DNA of 64,000 nucleotides from Pseudomonadota bacterium (GCA_023450615.1 JAEXGT010000045.1:1-64000), one strand, 5' to 3'. Positions 51,854 to 62,167 are shown, numbered from the stretch's first letter. Translations and numbers: made by a program. Notes: generated from the letters alone by a model not told the origin.

Positions 51854-52396
51854 TCACACCTGCACAAGCGGCCGATGCGGCTCGGGAGGCAGCGTGACGG
51901 CAATCGCATCTCCCGCCCGCACCTCGCCGCCTTCCAGCACGATTCCCATCACACCTGACTTGCGGACAAGCCCACCTTCGCTGTCGCGGCCGAGCACGGC
52001 CTTCATGAGGCCTTTCTGGAAGCGGTCGATCTGGACGCAAGGATTGCGCAGGCCCGTCACTTCCACCACGGCGGACGCGCCGATCTGCAGCTTCGTGCCG
52101 GTGGGAAGCGCGAGAAGATCGATGCCGCGCGTGGTGATGTTCTCGCCCATCTCGCCGGTTGAGACGGAGAACCCTTTTTCAGCTAGCTCGTCGAAGAGTT
52201 CGGCGTGAATGAGATGGACCTGGCGCAGGTTCGGCTGTGTGGGGTCCACCTTCACACGGGAGCGGTGCTTCACCGTTTCTCCCGCATGCGCATCGCTCTC
52301 GACACCGAGCCCGGCAATGAGCCGGATGCTGTCTCTGTTCGGTTTGGAAAAGGAATGCGTCGCGCTGCGGCTGACGGCGATGACGGATGCGGTCAT
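51854..52396 (-). CDS. MOSC-domain protein
   Basis: This 180-residue protein is a MOSC (molybdenum cofactor sulfurase C-terminal) domain with the conserved Cys in TGLRNPCVQIDRFQKGL and the usual GVESDAHAGETVKH and EMGENITTRGIDL segments. Such domains handle or transfer sulfur or selenium to molybdoenzymes or oppose toxic substrates. The start at 52396 (MTASVIAVSRSATHSF) follows no strong Shine-Dalgarno but fits the family; a longer frame upstream is not supported. Confidence 0.8.
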   Translation of the reverse strand: MTASVIAVSRSATHSFSKPNRDSIRLIAGLGVESDAHAGETVKHRSRVKVDPTQPNLRQVHLIHAELFDELAEKGFSVSTGEMGENITTRGIDLLALPTGTKLQIGASAVVEVTGLRNPCVQIDRFQKGLMKAVLGRDSEGGLVRKSGVMGIVLEGGEVRAGDAIAVTLPPEPHRPLVQV

Positions 52397-52431
52397 GATC
52401 TTACGAGTCTCGTTTCTTGTGCTTCGCTTGT

Positions 52432-53811
52432 TCAGGCTGGATTGTTCTCCTTCCAGCTTGCCAGCTTCCATTCGAACTCTTCCATGTCGATAACATATCC
52501 CTCGCTGTAATATTTCGAGCCGCAGCGCCCGAGTGGCCCAGCGATCACTTCGAATTGTGTTGGATCGGCGCCGCGAACAACCGTGCCATAAGCATAGACG
52601 CGGTCCTTGTCGCGCGCATAGCAGATACCGAGTTGTTCGAAGGTGGCCGCATCCATCTTCTTCACGTCGTTGAACCGATAGATATGCGCCTTGTCTCTCG
52701 CCCAAAGTCCGGCTTTGTCGGCACCAGTGCTGTCGCGATAGCCGTCCAGCACGCGGAAGGTCTCGGGATCGGCCTTGTTCAGCTTAGTGCCACGGCAGAA
52801 GATGGTGCTCTTGTCGCGTGCGTAAATCTGGCTGAGCACGACGAAGCTCGCAGGATCGGCCTTGATGGGGCGATCCGAGGTGCGCGTCCTGTCATTGCCG
52901 AATTCGCGCCAGAATGGCTGGCCATCGATGATGACGTGCCCCCATTTGATCTCGGGCGCGGCTTCGGGGAGAGGATCGGCTTCCTCCGCATGCGGCTTGT
53001 TCCACCACCGTTCGGGATTGGGGTCGTGTCGACGGAGCACGTTTCGTGCGGCCTCGTATTGAGAATTGGTCAGGAATCTCTCGCGATCCTTGGCCGAGCT
53101 CCGCAATGCTTGCCAGTACAGACCTGAGGCATCGGCTGCGGTATATTGATTGTCGCTTAAGACGACGAATGTCGCCGGATCGGATTCGTGCAGCTCCGTC
53201 GTGTTGAAATAGGCCGCACGCTTGTCGCAGCTGTAGGACATGGGCACCGCAGGCCCGAGCACGGTCGCCAGTCGCCAGGTTGCGGGGTCCGCGCCCTTAA
53301 TCGGCATGCCCATGTAGTAAACGTGGTTGCTGTCCCTCGCGATGCAGCGTGGGCCGATGACGATCTCGAAGGTTTGGACATCCGCGCCTTGAAGCGGCGT
53401 GCCGTTGAAGACGACGCGTTTGTCATCGCATGCATAACCTCCGCCGAGAAGGCGCGTGGTTCTCGGATCGAGCCGCGCGACCTTTACCAATTCGCGGGCC
53501 TTCGCCCGCAGGTTGGTGCGCAGCGCCCATACTGCGGCCTTGTCAATGGCATAGCGAGGGCAGAGCCAAGGATCGTCGCTTTCCGAATAGCCGATCCACT
53601 TGAAACTCGCCGGATCGGCGCCCGGGACGGGCTCGTCATACATGTAGACCGCTTCTCTATCGCGCCCGACATTCTTCTCGATGGCTTCGAACGCTTCGAC
53701 ATCGCGGATGGCGAGAGGCCATTCCTTGTCGCCTGTTCCACGAAGAACGATTCCCTCCGCCGTGCGGAAATAATGGCTGGGCTCTCCGTCGATTGTGAGA
53801 ATGGGCTGCAT
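52432..53811 (-). CDS. DKNYY-family repeat protein
   Basis: This 459-residue protein has at least six copies of a ~45-residue unit of the pattern Y/CARDK..VY...T.V.GADP.TFEV, as in YARDKDRVYAYGTVVRGADP, WARDKAHIYRFNDVKKMDA and YARDKSTIFCRGTKLNKADP. DKNYY repeats form beta-propeller-like or beta-rich surfaces and occur in Gram-negative proteins of unknown role. No signal peptide is seen, so it should be cytosolic. The start at 53811 (MQPILTIDGE) follows a weak GAG element; the upstream extension has low protein quality. Confidence 0.75.
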   Translation of the reverse strand: MQPILTIDGEPSHYFRTAEGIVLRGTGDKEWPLAIRDVEAFEAIEKNVGRDREAVYMYDEPVPGADPASFKWIGYSESDDPWLCPRYAIDKAAVWALRTNLRAKARELVKVARLDPRTTRLLGGGYACDDKRVVFNGTPLQGADVQTFEIVIGPRCIARDSNHVYYMGMPIKGADPATWRLATVLGPAVPMSYSCDKRAAYFNTTELHESDPATFVVLSDNQYTAADASGLYWQALRSSAKDRERFLTNSQYEAARNVLRRHDPNPERWWNKPHAEEADPLPEAAPEIKWGHVIIDGQPFWREFGNDRTRTSDRPIKADPASFVVLSQIYARDKSTIFCRGTKLNKADPETFRVLDGYRDSTGADKAGLWARDKAHIYRFNDVKKMDAATFEQLGICYARDKDRVYAYGTVVRGADPTQFEVIAGPLGRCGSKYYSEGYVIDMEEFEWKLASWKENNPA

Positions 53812-53910
53812 GGGCTTCTCTTTGCTGAACTCAAGTCCCACGGTAGCGCATATGCATAAAACGCTGCAACGTTTCACTGATGCATTGAGGCTGAGGTGAG
53901 CACTAAAACA

Positions 53911-53937
53911 AAAATGGCCGGGACGAGCCCGGCCATT
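53911..53937 (-). terminator. Rho-independent terminator of argG
   Basis: On the minus strand AATGGCCGGG pairs with CCCGGCCATT around CTCGT and is followed by TTTTGTTTT. It lies 24 nt after the argG stop. Confidence 0.9.
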
Positions 53938-53960
53938 CCGCAATCACGTTTATTCGAGAC

Positions 53961-55193
<1,233 letters not shown>

Positions 55194-55609
55194 GGTCGAT
55201 GTTCCAGTGATTAGGGTGCCCGCGACTTAGCCGGGAAGGCTTTTGAGCGCAAGTTTTTGCTTCCGGGCCTGAGCCTGACGAAGCGTAATTTTGATGCGCT
55301 CGGGGTTCGTCTGCTAAGGTGACTGCCGAGGCTTCAGGGAGCGCGTGGGAGGCAGAGTGTGAAATGCGCAACCGCGACGGCTGCCATCCTCATGGGAGCC
55401 ACGGTTCACGCACAAGGCCCCGCCGAGCGGCAAGGCGTGAGCGAGGCTGATCGCCACGATCGCGCAGGCGGCTGCTCTGTCGGCAGCGCGGTTCAGCCAT
55501 GCGCTGTTGTGATTGCCGGGACATTGGAAGTTTCGGAAAACGGGATCTTGTCGCTTTCCAGGCCCCGGTTGCAATTCTAGAAGCCGCCGAGCACCGATAC
55601 GAGGCATTC

Positions 55610-56239
55610 ATGGTCCGTCGCCCGATTTTCGAGTTCTGGTACGAGTTCGCCTCGCCCTATTCCTACCTCTCGGCCATGCGCATCGAGCGTTTGGCGCAGG
55701 AGGCCGAGGTCGAACTCGTGTGGCGGCCGTTTCTCCTCGGGCCCATCTTCAAGGCGCAAGGGTGGGAAACCTCGCCCTTCGCGCTCTACCCGGACAAGGG
55801 CCGCTACATGTGGCGGGATATGGAGCGCGAGGCGGTGCGCTTCGGCCTGCCTCTCTATAGGCCCGTCTCCTTCCCGCAGAACACGCTTCTGGCCGCCCGC
55901 ATCGCCCTTGTCGGTCTCGATCTGGGCTGGACGCCGCTCTTCACCAAGGCCGCCTACATGGCCGAGTTCGGCGAAGGCCGCGACCTGTCCGATGGGCAGG
56001 TGCTCTCCGGAATCCTGTCGGGCCTCGGGCTCGATCCGGACTCCGTCATGGCCGAGGCGCAGTCCGAGAACAACAAAACCCGTTTGCGGCGCCTCAACGA
56101 AAAGGCTCAGGGCCGCGGAGTTTTCGGGGCGCCTGCCTTCTTCGCCGAAGACGGCGAGATGTTCTGGGGCAATGACCGGCTGGAACAGGCCCTCGATTGG
56201 GCCAAGACCCAGGCCAGGCGCTCGGAAGTGCCGCTTTAG
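55610..56239 (+). CDS. DsbA-fold 2-hydroxychromene-2-carboxylate isomerase family protein
   Basis: This 209-residue protein has the HCCA isomerase/kappa-GST N-terminal pattern FEFWYEFASPYSYLSAMR with the catalytic Ser15, ending FGAPAFFAEDGEMFWGNDRLEQAL. It may be a glutathione-dependent isomerase in aromatic degradation, but the family includes other thiol enzymes. The start at 55610 follows GAGGCATTC. Just upstream, at 55359-55580, a GTG-start frame with a signal-like N-terminus exists but is not convincing. Confidence 0.85.
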   Translation: MVRRPIFEFWYEFASPYSYLSAMRIERLAQEAEVELVWRPFLLGPIFKAQGWETSPFALYPDKGRYMWRDMEREAVRFGLPLYRPVSFPQNTLLAARIALVGLDLGWTPLFTKAAYMAEFGEGRDLSDGQVLSGILSGLGLDPDSVMAEAQSENNKTRLRRLNEKAQGRGVFGAPAFFAEDGEMFWGNDRLEQALDWAKTQARRSEVPL

Positions 56240-56349
56240 AAGCCGGGAGCGGATGAGCACCCCCCCATCCGCGAACTTGGCAATAATATCAGAGATGGGA
56301 TCCTTGATGGACGCTGCGCATCGGCCGTAATGCTTACCGGCCATGTCTC

Positions 56350-56392
56350 ATGAGGACCGCAGCATGATCTCTCGGATCGTTGCGGTCCTCAT
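56350..56392. repeat. Perfect 12-bp inverted repeat
   Basis: ATGAGGACCGCA (56350-56361) pairs with TGCGGTCCTCAT (56381-56392) with a 19-bp loop, between the isomerase and the convergent small membrane gene. No T-tract follows on either strand. A terminator or a regulatory palindrome are the options. Confidence 0.55.
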
Positions 56393-56411
56393 TCCAGCTT
56401 TTACGCCAGCT

Positions 56412-56738
56412 TTATGCGGCTTCCTTCATCTGGATCGCGGGCGTGGCAAGGATGCCGAGCTTGCTGCGTGCGAGGGCATTCTTGGCCTCGGAATCGGCAA
56501 GCTCATAGCCGTTTTCGAGAAGCTTGTGCGTATAGGTTTTATTATAGAAAAAGGCCCATATCAGCCCCGCGAAACCGAAAGTGCAGAAGTTAATAACCAT
56601 CACGATCAGTCCCATTAGGATGTCTCCCCGGAATAGGGCAGGGAAACCGCCAAAGAAAAGAGTTGTCCAGCTGAAGCCGTAAAATCCCTTTTTGACGATT
56701 CCGGTACGCGTATGCTTCAGCATTACTGTTTCGGCCAT
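56412..56738 (-). CDS. Small membrane protein (HrgC/DUF2628-like)
   Basis: This 108-residue protein has two or three hydrophobic segments with GFSWTTLFFGGFPALFRGD and FAGLIWAFFYNKTYTHKLLENGYEL, the pattern of HrgC/DUF2628-type proteins with a GFSWxxxFFGxFxAL core. The function is unknown. The start at 56738 (MAETVMLKH) is preferred over an in-frame ATG four codons upstream. Convergent with the isomerase gene. Confidence 0.65.
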   Translation of the reverse strand: MAETVMLKHTRTGIVKKGFYGFSWTTLFFGGFPALFRGDILMGLIVMVINFCTFGFAGLIWAFFYNKTYTHKLLENGYELADSEAKNALARSKLGILATPAIQMKEAA

Positions 56739-57304
56739 TCTTGCCCCCAAGCTAAGTTTATTCGGAGCTCTAATTCGGAATTAGAGATCTTCCAGTTGAT
56801 TCAAGCGCCAACTTTTATGGAAAACCACAACGGGGACGTCTCTCGCTTGTGGCGATCGTTCCGGACGTTCGTGAGTTCATGATATCAGTCGCACAATACG
56901 TTGTTAGACCTAAGAACTCTTTGGTTCAATATTCCTATGCGGTGAAAAAACTCTACGTCACCTCATCCCTTCCAAAGGTCTCGGAATGAGGGAACGCCGG
57001 TTCTGCGGCCGAAATCCTTGAAAGCCTTGTGGTCCAAGGCCATTTGAGATAAAGGAACGCCCATCCGACAGAGATTGACGGTGTGCTGCGTTCGAGGGTG
57101 CGTGATGCGCGCCCTTCAGGCGTTCCGCTAAGATCTTGAAGATAAACACGTTTTCGCCCGCCGGTGATGCGCCGGCCCGCTCACTGAGTGGCATGCCTTG
57201 GACATGGCCCTAAAGGGGCGTCCCTGGCAGCGGCGGGGGAAAACGGCCCGTTCACACGAGCCGCCGGCGTTGCCCCTTTAAACGAGGGCCATTCAGGAGA
57301 ACCT
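56739..57304. other. Upstream region of rpsA with structured leader
   Basis: About 560 bp with no supported gene. The canonical cmk gene usually found upstream of rpsA is not here. Near the rpsA start TAAAGGGGC (57211-57219) and GCCCCTTTA (57272-57280) form a perfect 9-bp inverted repeat. The interval also contains an AT-richer stretch (56840-56960) suited to promoters. Confidence 0.5.
57211..57280 (+). promoter_or_regulatory. Long-range inverted repeat in the rpsA leader
   Basis: TAAAGGGGC (57211-57219) and GCCCCTTTA (57272-57280) can pair and enclose a 52-nt GC-rich loop, 25 nt before the rpsA start codon. S1 represses its own mRNA in E. coli through leader structure, so an analogous role is possible. 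Confidence 0.5.
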
Positions 57305-59002
57305 ATGTCTGCAGCTTTCCAGCAGCCGAGCCGTGAAGATTTCGCCGCTCTGCTCGAAGAATCCTTCCGCACGTCCGAGATCAGCGAAGGCTCGGTAGTG
57401 AAGGGTAAGGTGGTCGCCATCGAGAAGGATGTCGCGGTCATCGATATCGGCGCGAAGACCGAAGGTCGCGTCGCACTCAAGGAATTTGCCGGCCCCAACC
57501 GCGACCAGACCATCAAGGTCGGCGATGAGGTCGAAGTTTATGTCGAGCGCATCGAGAATGCGCTGGGCGAAGCCGTCATCTCGCGCGACAAGGCTCGCCG
57601 CGAAGAGTCGTGGGTGAAGCTCGAGAAGGCCTTCGAGGCCCAGGAGCGCGTCAACGGCACCATCTTCAACCAGGTGAAGGGCGGCTACACGGTCGACCTC
57701 GACGGCGCCGTGGCGTTCCTGCCGCGCTCGCAGGTCGATATCCGTCCGGTTCGCGACGTCACCCCGCTCATGGGCGTGGCTCAGCCGTTCCAGATCCTCA
57801 AGATGGACCGCCGCCGCGGCAACATCGTCGTGTCGCGCCGCACGGTTCTCGAAGAGAGCCGCGCCGAGCAGCGCTCCGAGCTCGTGGCCAACCTCGAAGA
57901 GGGTCAGGTCATCGACGGCGTGGTCAAGAACATCACCGAGTACGGTGCGTTCGTTGATCTCGGCGGCATCGACGGCCTGCTGCACGTCACCGACATGGCA
58001 TGGCGCCGCGTGAATCATCCGTCCGAGGTCGTAACCATCGGCCAGACGGTGAAGGTGAAGATCATCAAGATCAACCACGACACGCACCGCATCTCGCTCG
58101 GCATCAAGCAGCTGCTCGCCGATCCGTGGGAGGGCATCGCCGCCCGCTACCCGGTTCAGGCCAAGCTGAAGGGCCGCGTCACGAACATCACCGATTACGG
58201 TGCGTTCGTTGAGCTGGAGCCGGGCATCGAAGGCCTGATCCACGTCTCCGAGATGTCCTGGACGAAGAAGAACGTTCACCCCGGCAAGATCATCTCCACC
58301 TCGCAAGAGGTTGAGGTCGTGATCCTCGAGGTCGATCAGGTGAAGCGCCGCATCTCGCTGGGCCTGAAGCAGACGCTCCAGAACCCGTGGGAAGCCTTCG
58401 CCGAGAAGCACCCTGTCGGCTCCGAAGTCGAGGGCGAGGTGAAGAACAAGACCGAGTTCGGTCTGTTCATCGGCCTCGAGAACGACGTCGACGGCATGGT
58501 CCACCTCTCGGACCTCGACTGGAACCGTCCGGGCGAGCAGGTCATCGACGACTTCAAGAAGGGCGACATGGTTCGCGCTCAGGTTCTCGACGTGGACGTC
58601 GAGAAGGAGCGCATCTCGCTCGGCATCAAGCAGCTGGCCGGCGACCCCTTCGCCGAAGCTGGCGAGTTCAAGAAGGGCCAGATCGTCACCTGCGAGGTTC
58701 TCGAGGTGAAGGACGGCGGCCTGGAGGTGAAGATCGTCGACACCGACCTCACCACCTTCATCAAGCGCTCCGAGCTTGCTCGCGACCGCGCCGACCAGCG
58801 CCCCGAGCGCTTCGCCGCTGGCGAGAAGCTCGATGCCCGCGTCACGCAGTTCGACCGCAAGGCTCGCCGCGTCACCGTCTCCATCAAGGCCCTCGAGGTC
58901 GCTGAGGAGAAGGAGGCCATGGCTCAGTACGGCTCGACCGATTCGGGCGCGTCGCTCGGCGACATCCTGGGCGCCGCTCTGAACAAGGCCGGCAAGAAGT
59001 AA
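57305..59002 (+). CDS. rpsA: 30S ribosomal protein S1
   Basis: This 565-residue protein has about six S1 OB-fold repeats, for example EYGAFVDLGGIDGLLHVTDM, YGAFVELEPGIEGLIHVSEM and FGLFIGLENDVDGMVHLSDL. It unwinds mRNA at the 30S subunit. The start at 57305 (MSAAFQQPSREDF) follows CAGGAG. A strong terminator is 28 nt after the stop. It is followed by a bchE-like gene, then sppA and ihfB. Confidence 0.97.
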   Translation: MSAAFQQPSREDFAALLEESFRTSEISEGSVVKGKVVAIEKDVAVIDIGAKTEGRVALKEFAGPNRDQTIKVGDEVEVYVERIENALGEAVISRDKARREESWVKLEKAFEAQERVNGTIFNQVKGGYTVDLDGAVAFLPRSQVDIRPVRDVTPLMGVAQPFQILKMDRRRGNIVVSRRTVLEESRAEQRSELVANLEEGQVIDGVVKNITEYGAFVDLGGIDGLLHVTDMAWRRVNHPSEVVTIGQTVKVKIIKINHDTHRISLGIKQLLADPWEGIAARYPVQAKLKGRVTNITDYGAFVELEPGIEGLIHVSEMSWTKKNVHPGKIISTSQEVEVVILEVDQVKRRISLGLKQTLQNPWEAFAEKHPVGSEVEGEVKNKTEFGLFIGLENDVDGMVHLSDLDWNRPGEQVIDDFKKGDMVRAQVLDVDVEKERISLGIKQLAGDPFAEAGEFKKGQIVTCEVLEVKDGGLEVKIVDTDLTTFIKRSELARDRADQRPERFAAGEKLDARVTQFDRKARRVTVSIKALEVAEEKEAMAQYGSTDSGASLGDILGAALNKAGKK

Positions 59003-59030
59003 TCGGGTTCTGACACGTCAGACCTGATGG

Positions 59031-59061
59031 ATCCCCGGGCTTCGGCCCGGGGATTTTTTTT
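59031..59061 (+). terminator. Rho-independent terminator of rpsA
   Basis: ATCCCCGGGC pairs with GCCCGGGGAT around TTCG and is followed by TTTTTTT. Confidence 0.95.
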
Positions 59062-59169
59062 GCCTTAACCCGCATGAGGGCTCATGCGGAATTTTTGTTG
59101 GCTGCTTGATGTCTTGATATAGAGTTGCAATATTTGTGGCTCCGTCCACTTCCTAAGGTCCGGCCGCTC

Positions 59170-60699
59170 ATGCGGATTGTTCTCGTCAACGTTCCTCACC
59201 CGGCGATCGGAAGCCGCATTCCTGACGATCATCTCCCTCCGTTGGGCCTCTTGTCCGTTGGCGGTCCTTTGATCGACGATGGACATGACGTGCGGCTCGT
59301 CGATGGAGAGTTTGGCCCCATGCCGATCGACGTTCTCGTTCGAGAGGTGGTGGAGCAGGAGCCTGATATCGTCATGTTCGGCCATTCCGGATCCACCTCG
59401 GGACATCCTGTGATCAGTGCCGCAGCACGCGGCGTTGCAGAGGCGCTGCCGCAGGTTCGGATCGTCTATGGAGGCGTTTTTCCCACCTATCACTGGCGTG
59501 AAATTCTGCAGGAGGAGGCTTACGTCGATGTGGTCGTGCGCGGGGAGGGAGAGGAAACGACGCGCCGGGTTGCTGCAGCATTGCAGAATAGAGGATGCCT
59601 CTCTGAAATCCCCGGTATTGCGTACAGAATGAAGGATGGCCCCAAGGCAACGGTACCTGCGCCCGTGATCCGGGACCTCGATGCCTATCGCGTGGGGTGG
59701 GAGCTGATCGACCACACGCGCTACAGCTATTGGGGCGGCCTGCGGGCCGTTGTGGTGCAGTTCTCGCGGGGCTGTCCACATCTATGCAATTATTGCGGCC
59801 AGCGCGGCTTCTGGACCCGCTGGCGTCACCGAGACCCGGTGAAATTCGCACAGGAACTTGCCCGCCTACATCGCGAGCATGGGGTGAAGGTGATCAACTT
59901 CGCCGATGAGAATCCTACCGTTTCCAAGAAGGCGTGGACGACTTTTCTGGAAGCGCTCATCGCTGAAAACGTGGATTTGATCCTGGTCGGCTCGACGCGG
60001 GCAGACGACATCGTGCGCGATGCCGATATTCTGCATCTTTACAAGAAAGCCGGGTGGCAACGTTTTCTTCTGGGCCTCGAAAACACGGATGAGAAGACGC
60101 TGGAGATGATCCGCAAGGGTGGTGCAACGTCCACGGATCGCGAGGCCATCCACCTGCTGCGCAAGCACGGCATTCTCTCGATGGCGACCTGGGTCGTCGG
60201 GTTCGAGGAGGAAACGGACCGGGATCATTGGCGAGGCCTGCGCCAACTTCTCTCCTACGATCCGGATCAAATCCAGATGCTTTACGTCACGCCGCATCGT
60301 TGGACGCCGTTCTTCCGGTTGGCCACTGAGCGCAGAGTCATTCAGGCCGATCGCCGTAAGTGGGACTACAAGCATCAGGTGCTGGCGACACGCTACATGT
60401 CGCCCTGGCGGGTGTTCCTGTGGTTCAAGTTCACCGAGCTCGTGGTCCAGATGCGCCCCAAGGCGCTCTACAGAATTCTTCTGCAGCCGGACAAAGGGCT
60501 GCGTCACGCTATGCAATGGTATACGCGAATGGGCCGGCGGGTGTGGTTCCATGAGGTTGCAGGCTTTCTACGCGATCCGCTTTTGCGGAAAGGGCCAAGC
60601 GTCGCCGAGTTCTGGGGTCAACCCCAAGACGCTGAAGAAGAAGCATCGGTCGTGATCCATGGCAAGAAGACTTCTCCCGCCCTGGACGCCGCTGTCTGA
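59170..60699 (+). CDS. B12-binding radical SAM protein, BchE-like (Mg-protoporphyrin IX monomethyl ester anaerobic cyclase family)
   Basis: This 509-residue protein has an N-terminal B12-binding Rossmann domain (residues ~1-135; no DxHxxG motif), the CxxxCxxC iron-sulfur motif GCPHLCNYCG (Cys202, Cys206, Cys209), and a long region strongly like BchE (INFADENPTVSKKAW, LVGSTRADDIVRDADILHLY, AGWQRFLLGLENTDEKTLEM). BchE forms ring E of bacteriochlorophyll anaerobically. No other photosynthesis gene is in the window; it is not in the usual cluster, so an orphan or a paralogue acting on another substrate is possible. Start 59170 (MRIVLVNVPH) has no strong site. Confidence 0.75.
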   Translation: MRIVLVNVPHPAIGSRIPDDHLPPLGLLSVGGPLIDDGHDVRLVDGEFGPMPIDVLVREVVEQEPDIVMFGHSGSTSGHPVISAAARGVAEALPQVRIVYGGVFPTYHWREILQEEAYVDVVVRGEGEETTRRVAAALQNRGCLSEIPGIAYRMKDGPKATVPAPVIRDLDAYRVGWELIDHTRYSYWGGLRAVVVQFSRGCPHLCNYCGQRGFWTRWRHRDPVKFAQELARLHREHGVKVINFADENPTVSKKAWTTFLEALIAENVDLILVGSTRADDIVRDADILHLYKKAGWQRFLLGLENTDEKTLEMIRKGGATSTDREAIHLLRKHGILSMATWVVGFEEETDRDHWRGLRQLLSYDPDQIQMLYVTPHRWTPFFRLATERRVIQADRRKWDYKHQVLATRYMSPWRVFLWFKFTELVVQMRPKALYRILLQPDKGLRHAMQWYTRMGRRVWFHEVAGFLRDPLLRKGPSVAEFWGQPQDAEEEASVVIHGKKTSPALDAAV

Positions 60700-60844
60700 G
60701 CCCCTCTCTTTGAATAACCCGTCTTGTGGCGTATGCGGGTTGAATTACGGGCTTTTTTTATTGGTTGCACGGGTTGCCGCCCTATCTGCGTTCGCAATAG
60801 GGTGCTGCCCCCATATCAGTGAACCGAGTTTAAGAGACGAACCG
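60700..60844. other. Gap with possible terminator of the bchE-like gene
   Basis: AACCCG and CGGGTT (around 60716-60741) form a weak stem, and a stretch of seven T follows ACGGGC at about 60750-60760. It may end the bchE-like transcript. Confidence 0.4.
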
Positions 60845-61810
60845 ATGCCTATCGATGCCGAAGCCATCGCCGACCGCCGCCGGTTGCGCCGCAAGCTGTC
60901 CTTCTGGCGCATCGCCGGTTTCTCAGGACTGATCGCCGCCATTGCCGCCATCGGCTATGCGAGCGCCGACCGCATGGGCTATGGCGGCGTGCAGCAGCAG
61001 ATCGCCCGCATCTCCATCGACGGCGTGATCACCGGCAACCAGCGCATGGCGGACCTCATGCAGCGGGTGGGCGATTCCAGCCTCGTTTCGGGGGTCGTGA
61101 TCTCCATCAACAGCCCCGGCGGCACCACCACGGGGTCGGAGGAGCTCTATCGCAACATCCGCCGCCTCGCGGAGAAGAAGCCGGTCGTCACCTTCGTGGA
61201 CGGCACGGCGGCGTCGGGCGGCTACATCACGGCCATCGCCTCCGACTACATCGTCGCCCGCGAGACCTCGCTCGTCGGCTCCATCGGCGTGCTGTTTCAA
61301 TATCCCGATCTCTCCGGCCTCCTCGGGAATGTCGGCGTGAAGGTCGAGGCGATCAAATCCGGACCCCTCAAGGCGGAGCCGAACCCGTTCACGCCCACCT
61401 CGCCGGAGGCCCGCGCCGCGACGCAGCTGGTGGTCAACGACACCTTCGACTGGTTCAAGGCTCTCGTGCGCGAGCGCCGCCGCCTGAACGAGAGCGAGCT
61501 TAACGAGGCCTCGACCGGCCAGGTCTTCAGCGGCCGCCAGGGCGTGCCCCTGAAGCTCGTCGACAAGCTCGGCGGCGAGCGCGACGCCGTCGCGTGGCTC
61601 GAAGCCGAGAAGGGCGTGGCCAAGGACCTGCCGATTCGCGATTGGAAGCCGCGCTCCGAGCGCGATTTCTCCATTTTCGCCATGGCGGCGACCGCCGTCG
61701 ACCTGATGGGGTTCGAGCGTGTGGCGGACGTCCTGCGGAGAACCGATGCTCACGCAGAGGCAGCACGGCTTGACGGTCTGCTGGCCGTCTGGCAACCTTC
61801 CGAAAAATAA
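60845..61810 (+). CDS. sppA: Signal peptide peptidase SppA (S49 family)
   Basis: This 321-residue protein has an N-terminal transmembrane helix (FWRIAGFSGLIAAIAAIGYA) and the Ser/Lys dyad of S49 peptidases: Ser124 in GTAASGGYIT and Lys176 in KSGPLKAEPNPFTP. It is the short (36K-type) form that degrades cleaved signal peptides in the membrane. The start at 60845 (MPIDAEAI) is chosen from family N-termini; the frame is open further back. It precedes ihfB by 26 nt. Confidence 0.92.
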   Translation: MPIDAEAIADRRRLRRKLSFWRIAGFSGLIAAIAAIGYASADRMGYGGVQQQIARISIDGVITGNQRMADLMQRVGDSSLVSGVVISINSPGGTTTGSEELYRNIRRLAEKKPVVTFVDGTAASGGYITAIASDYIVARETSLVGSIGVLFQYPDLSGLLGNVGVKVEAIKSGPLKAEPNPFTPTSPEARAATQLVVNDTFDWFKALVRERRRLNESELNEASTGQVFSGRQGVPLKLVDKLGGERDAVAWLEAEKGVAKDLPIRDWKPRSERDFSIFAMAATAVDLMGFERVADVLRRTDAHAEAARLDGLLAVWQPSEK

Positions 61811-61836
61811 AGCAGCATCAAAGATATAGCTTTTCC

Positions 61837-62151
61837 ATGATCAAGTCAGAACTGGTGCTCAAAATCTCTGAGCAGAACCCGCATTTGTATCAGCGCGACG
61901 TGGAGAAGATCGTGAACGCGATCCTCGACACCATCGCCGACGCGCTGGCCCGGGGTGACCGGGTGGAGCTGCGCGGCTTCGGAGCGTTCTCCGTGAAGAA
62001 GCGCGATGCCCGCACGGGCCGCAACCCGCGCACGGGTGAATCCGTTTCGATTTCCGAAAAGGTCGTGCCCGTGTTCAAGACGGGCAAGGAAATGCGTCAG
62101 CGGCTCAATGCGCCGGCCTCCAAGGTGCTGAAAGCGGCTGCCGCTCAATAA
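61837..62151 (+). CDS. ihfB: Integration host factor subunit beta
   Basis: This 104-residue HU/IHF-fold protein begins MIKSELVLKISEQNPHLYQRDVEKIV and has the DNA-binding arm ARTGRNPRTGE, followed by VSISEKVVPVFKTGKEMRQRLN. It bends DNA in complex with IHF alpha. The tail KVLKAAAAQ is a little longer than in E. coli. The sppA-ihfB-lapA-trpF order is frequent in Alphaproteobacteria. Confidence 0.92.
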   Translation: MIKSELVLKISEQNPHLYQRDVEKIVNAILDTIADALARGDRVELRGFGAFSVKKRDARTGRNPRTGESVSISEKVVPVFKTGKEMRQRLNAPASKVLKAAAAQ

Positions 62152-62167
62152 CGTTCGAGAGGTGCTC

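Noticed and set aside
55359..55580. GTG-start frame of 73 codons with a signal-like N-terminus before the DsbA-fold isomerase
   Set aside because: It overlaps the isomerase region only slightly and has a GGGAGG, but codon choice and sequence after the first 20 residues are not protein-like. Kept as a faint possibility only.
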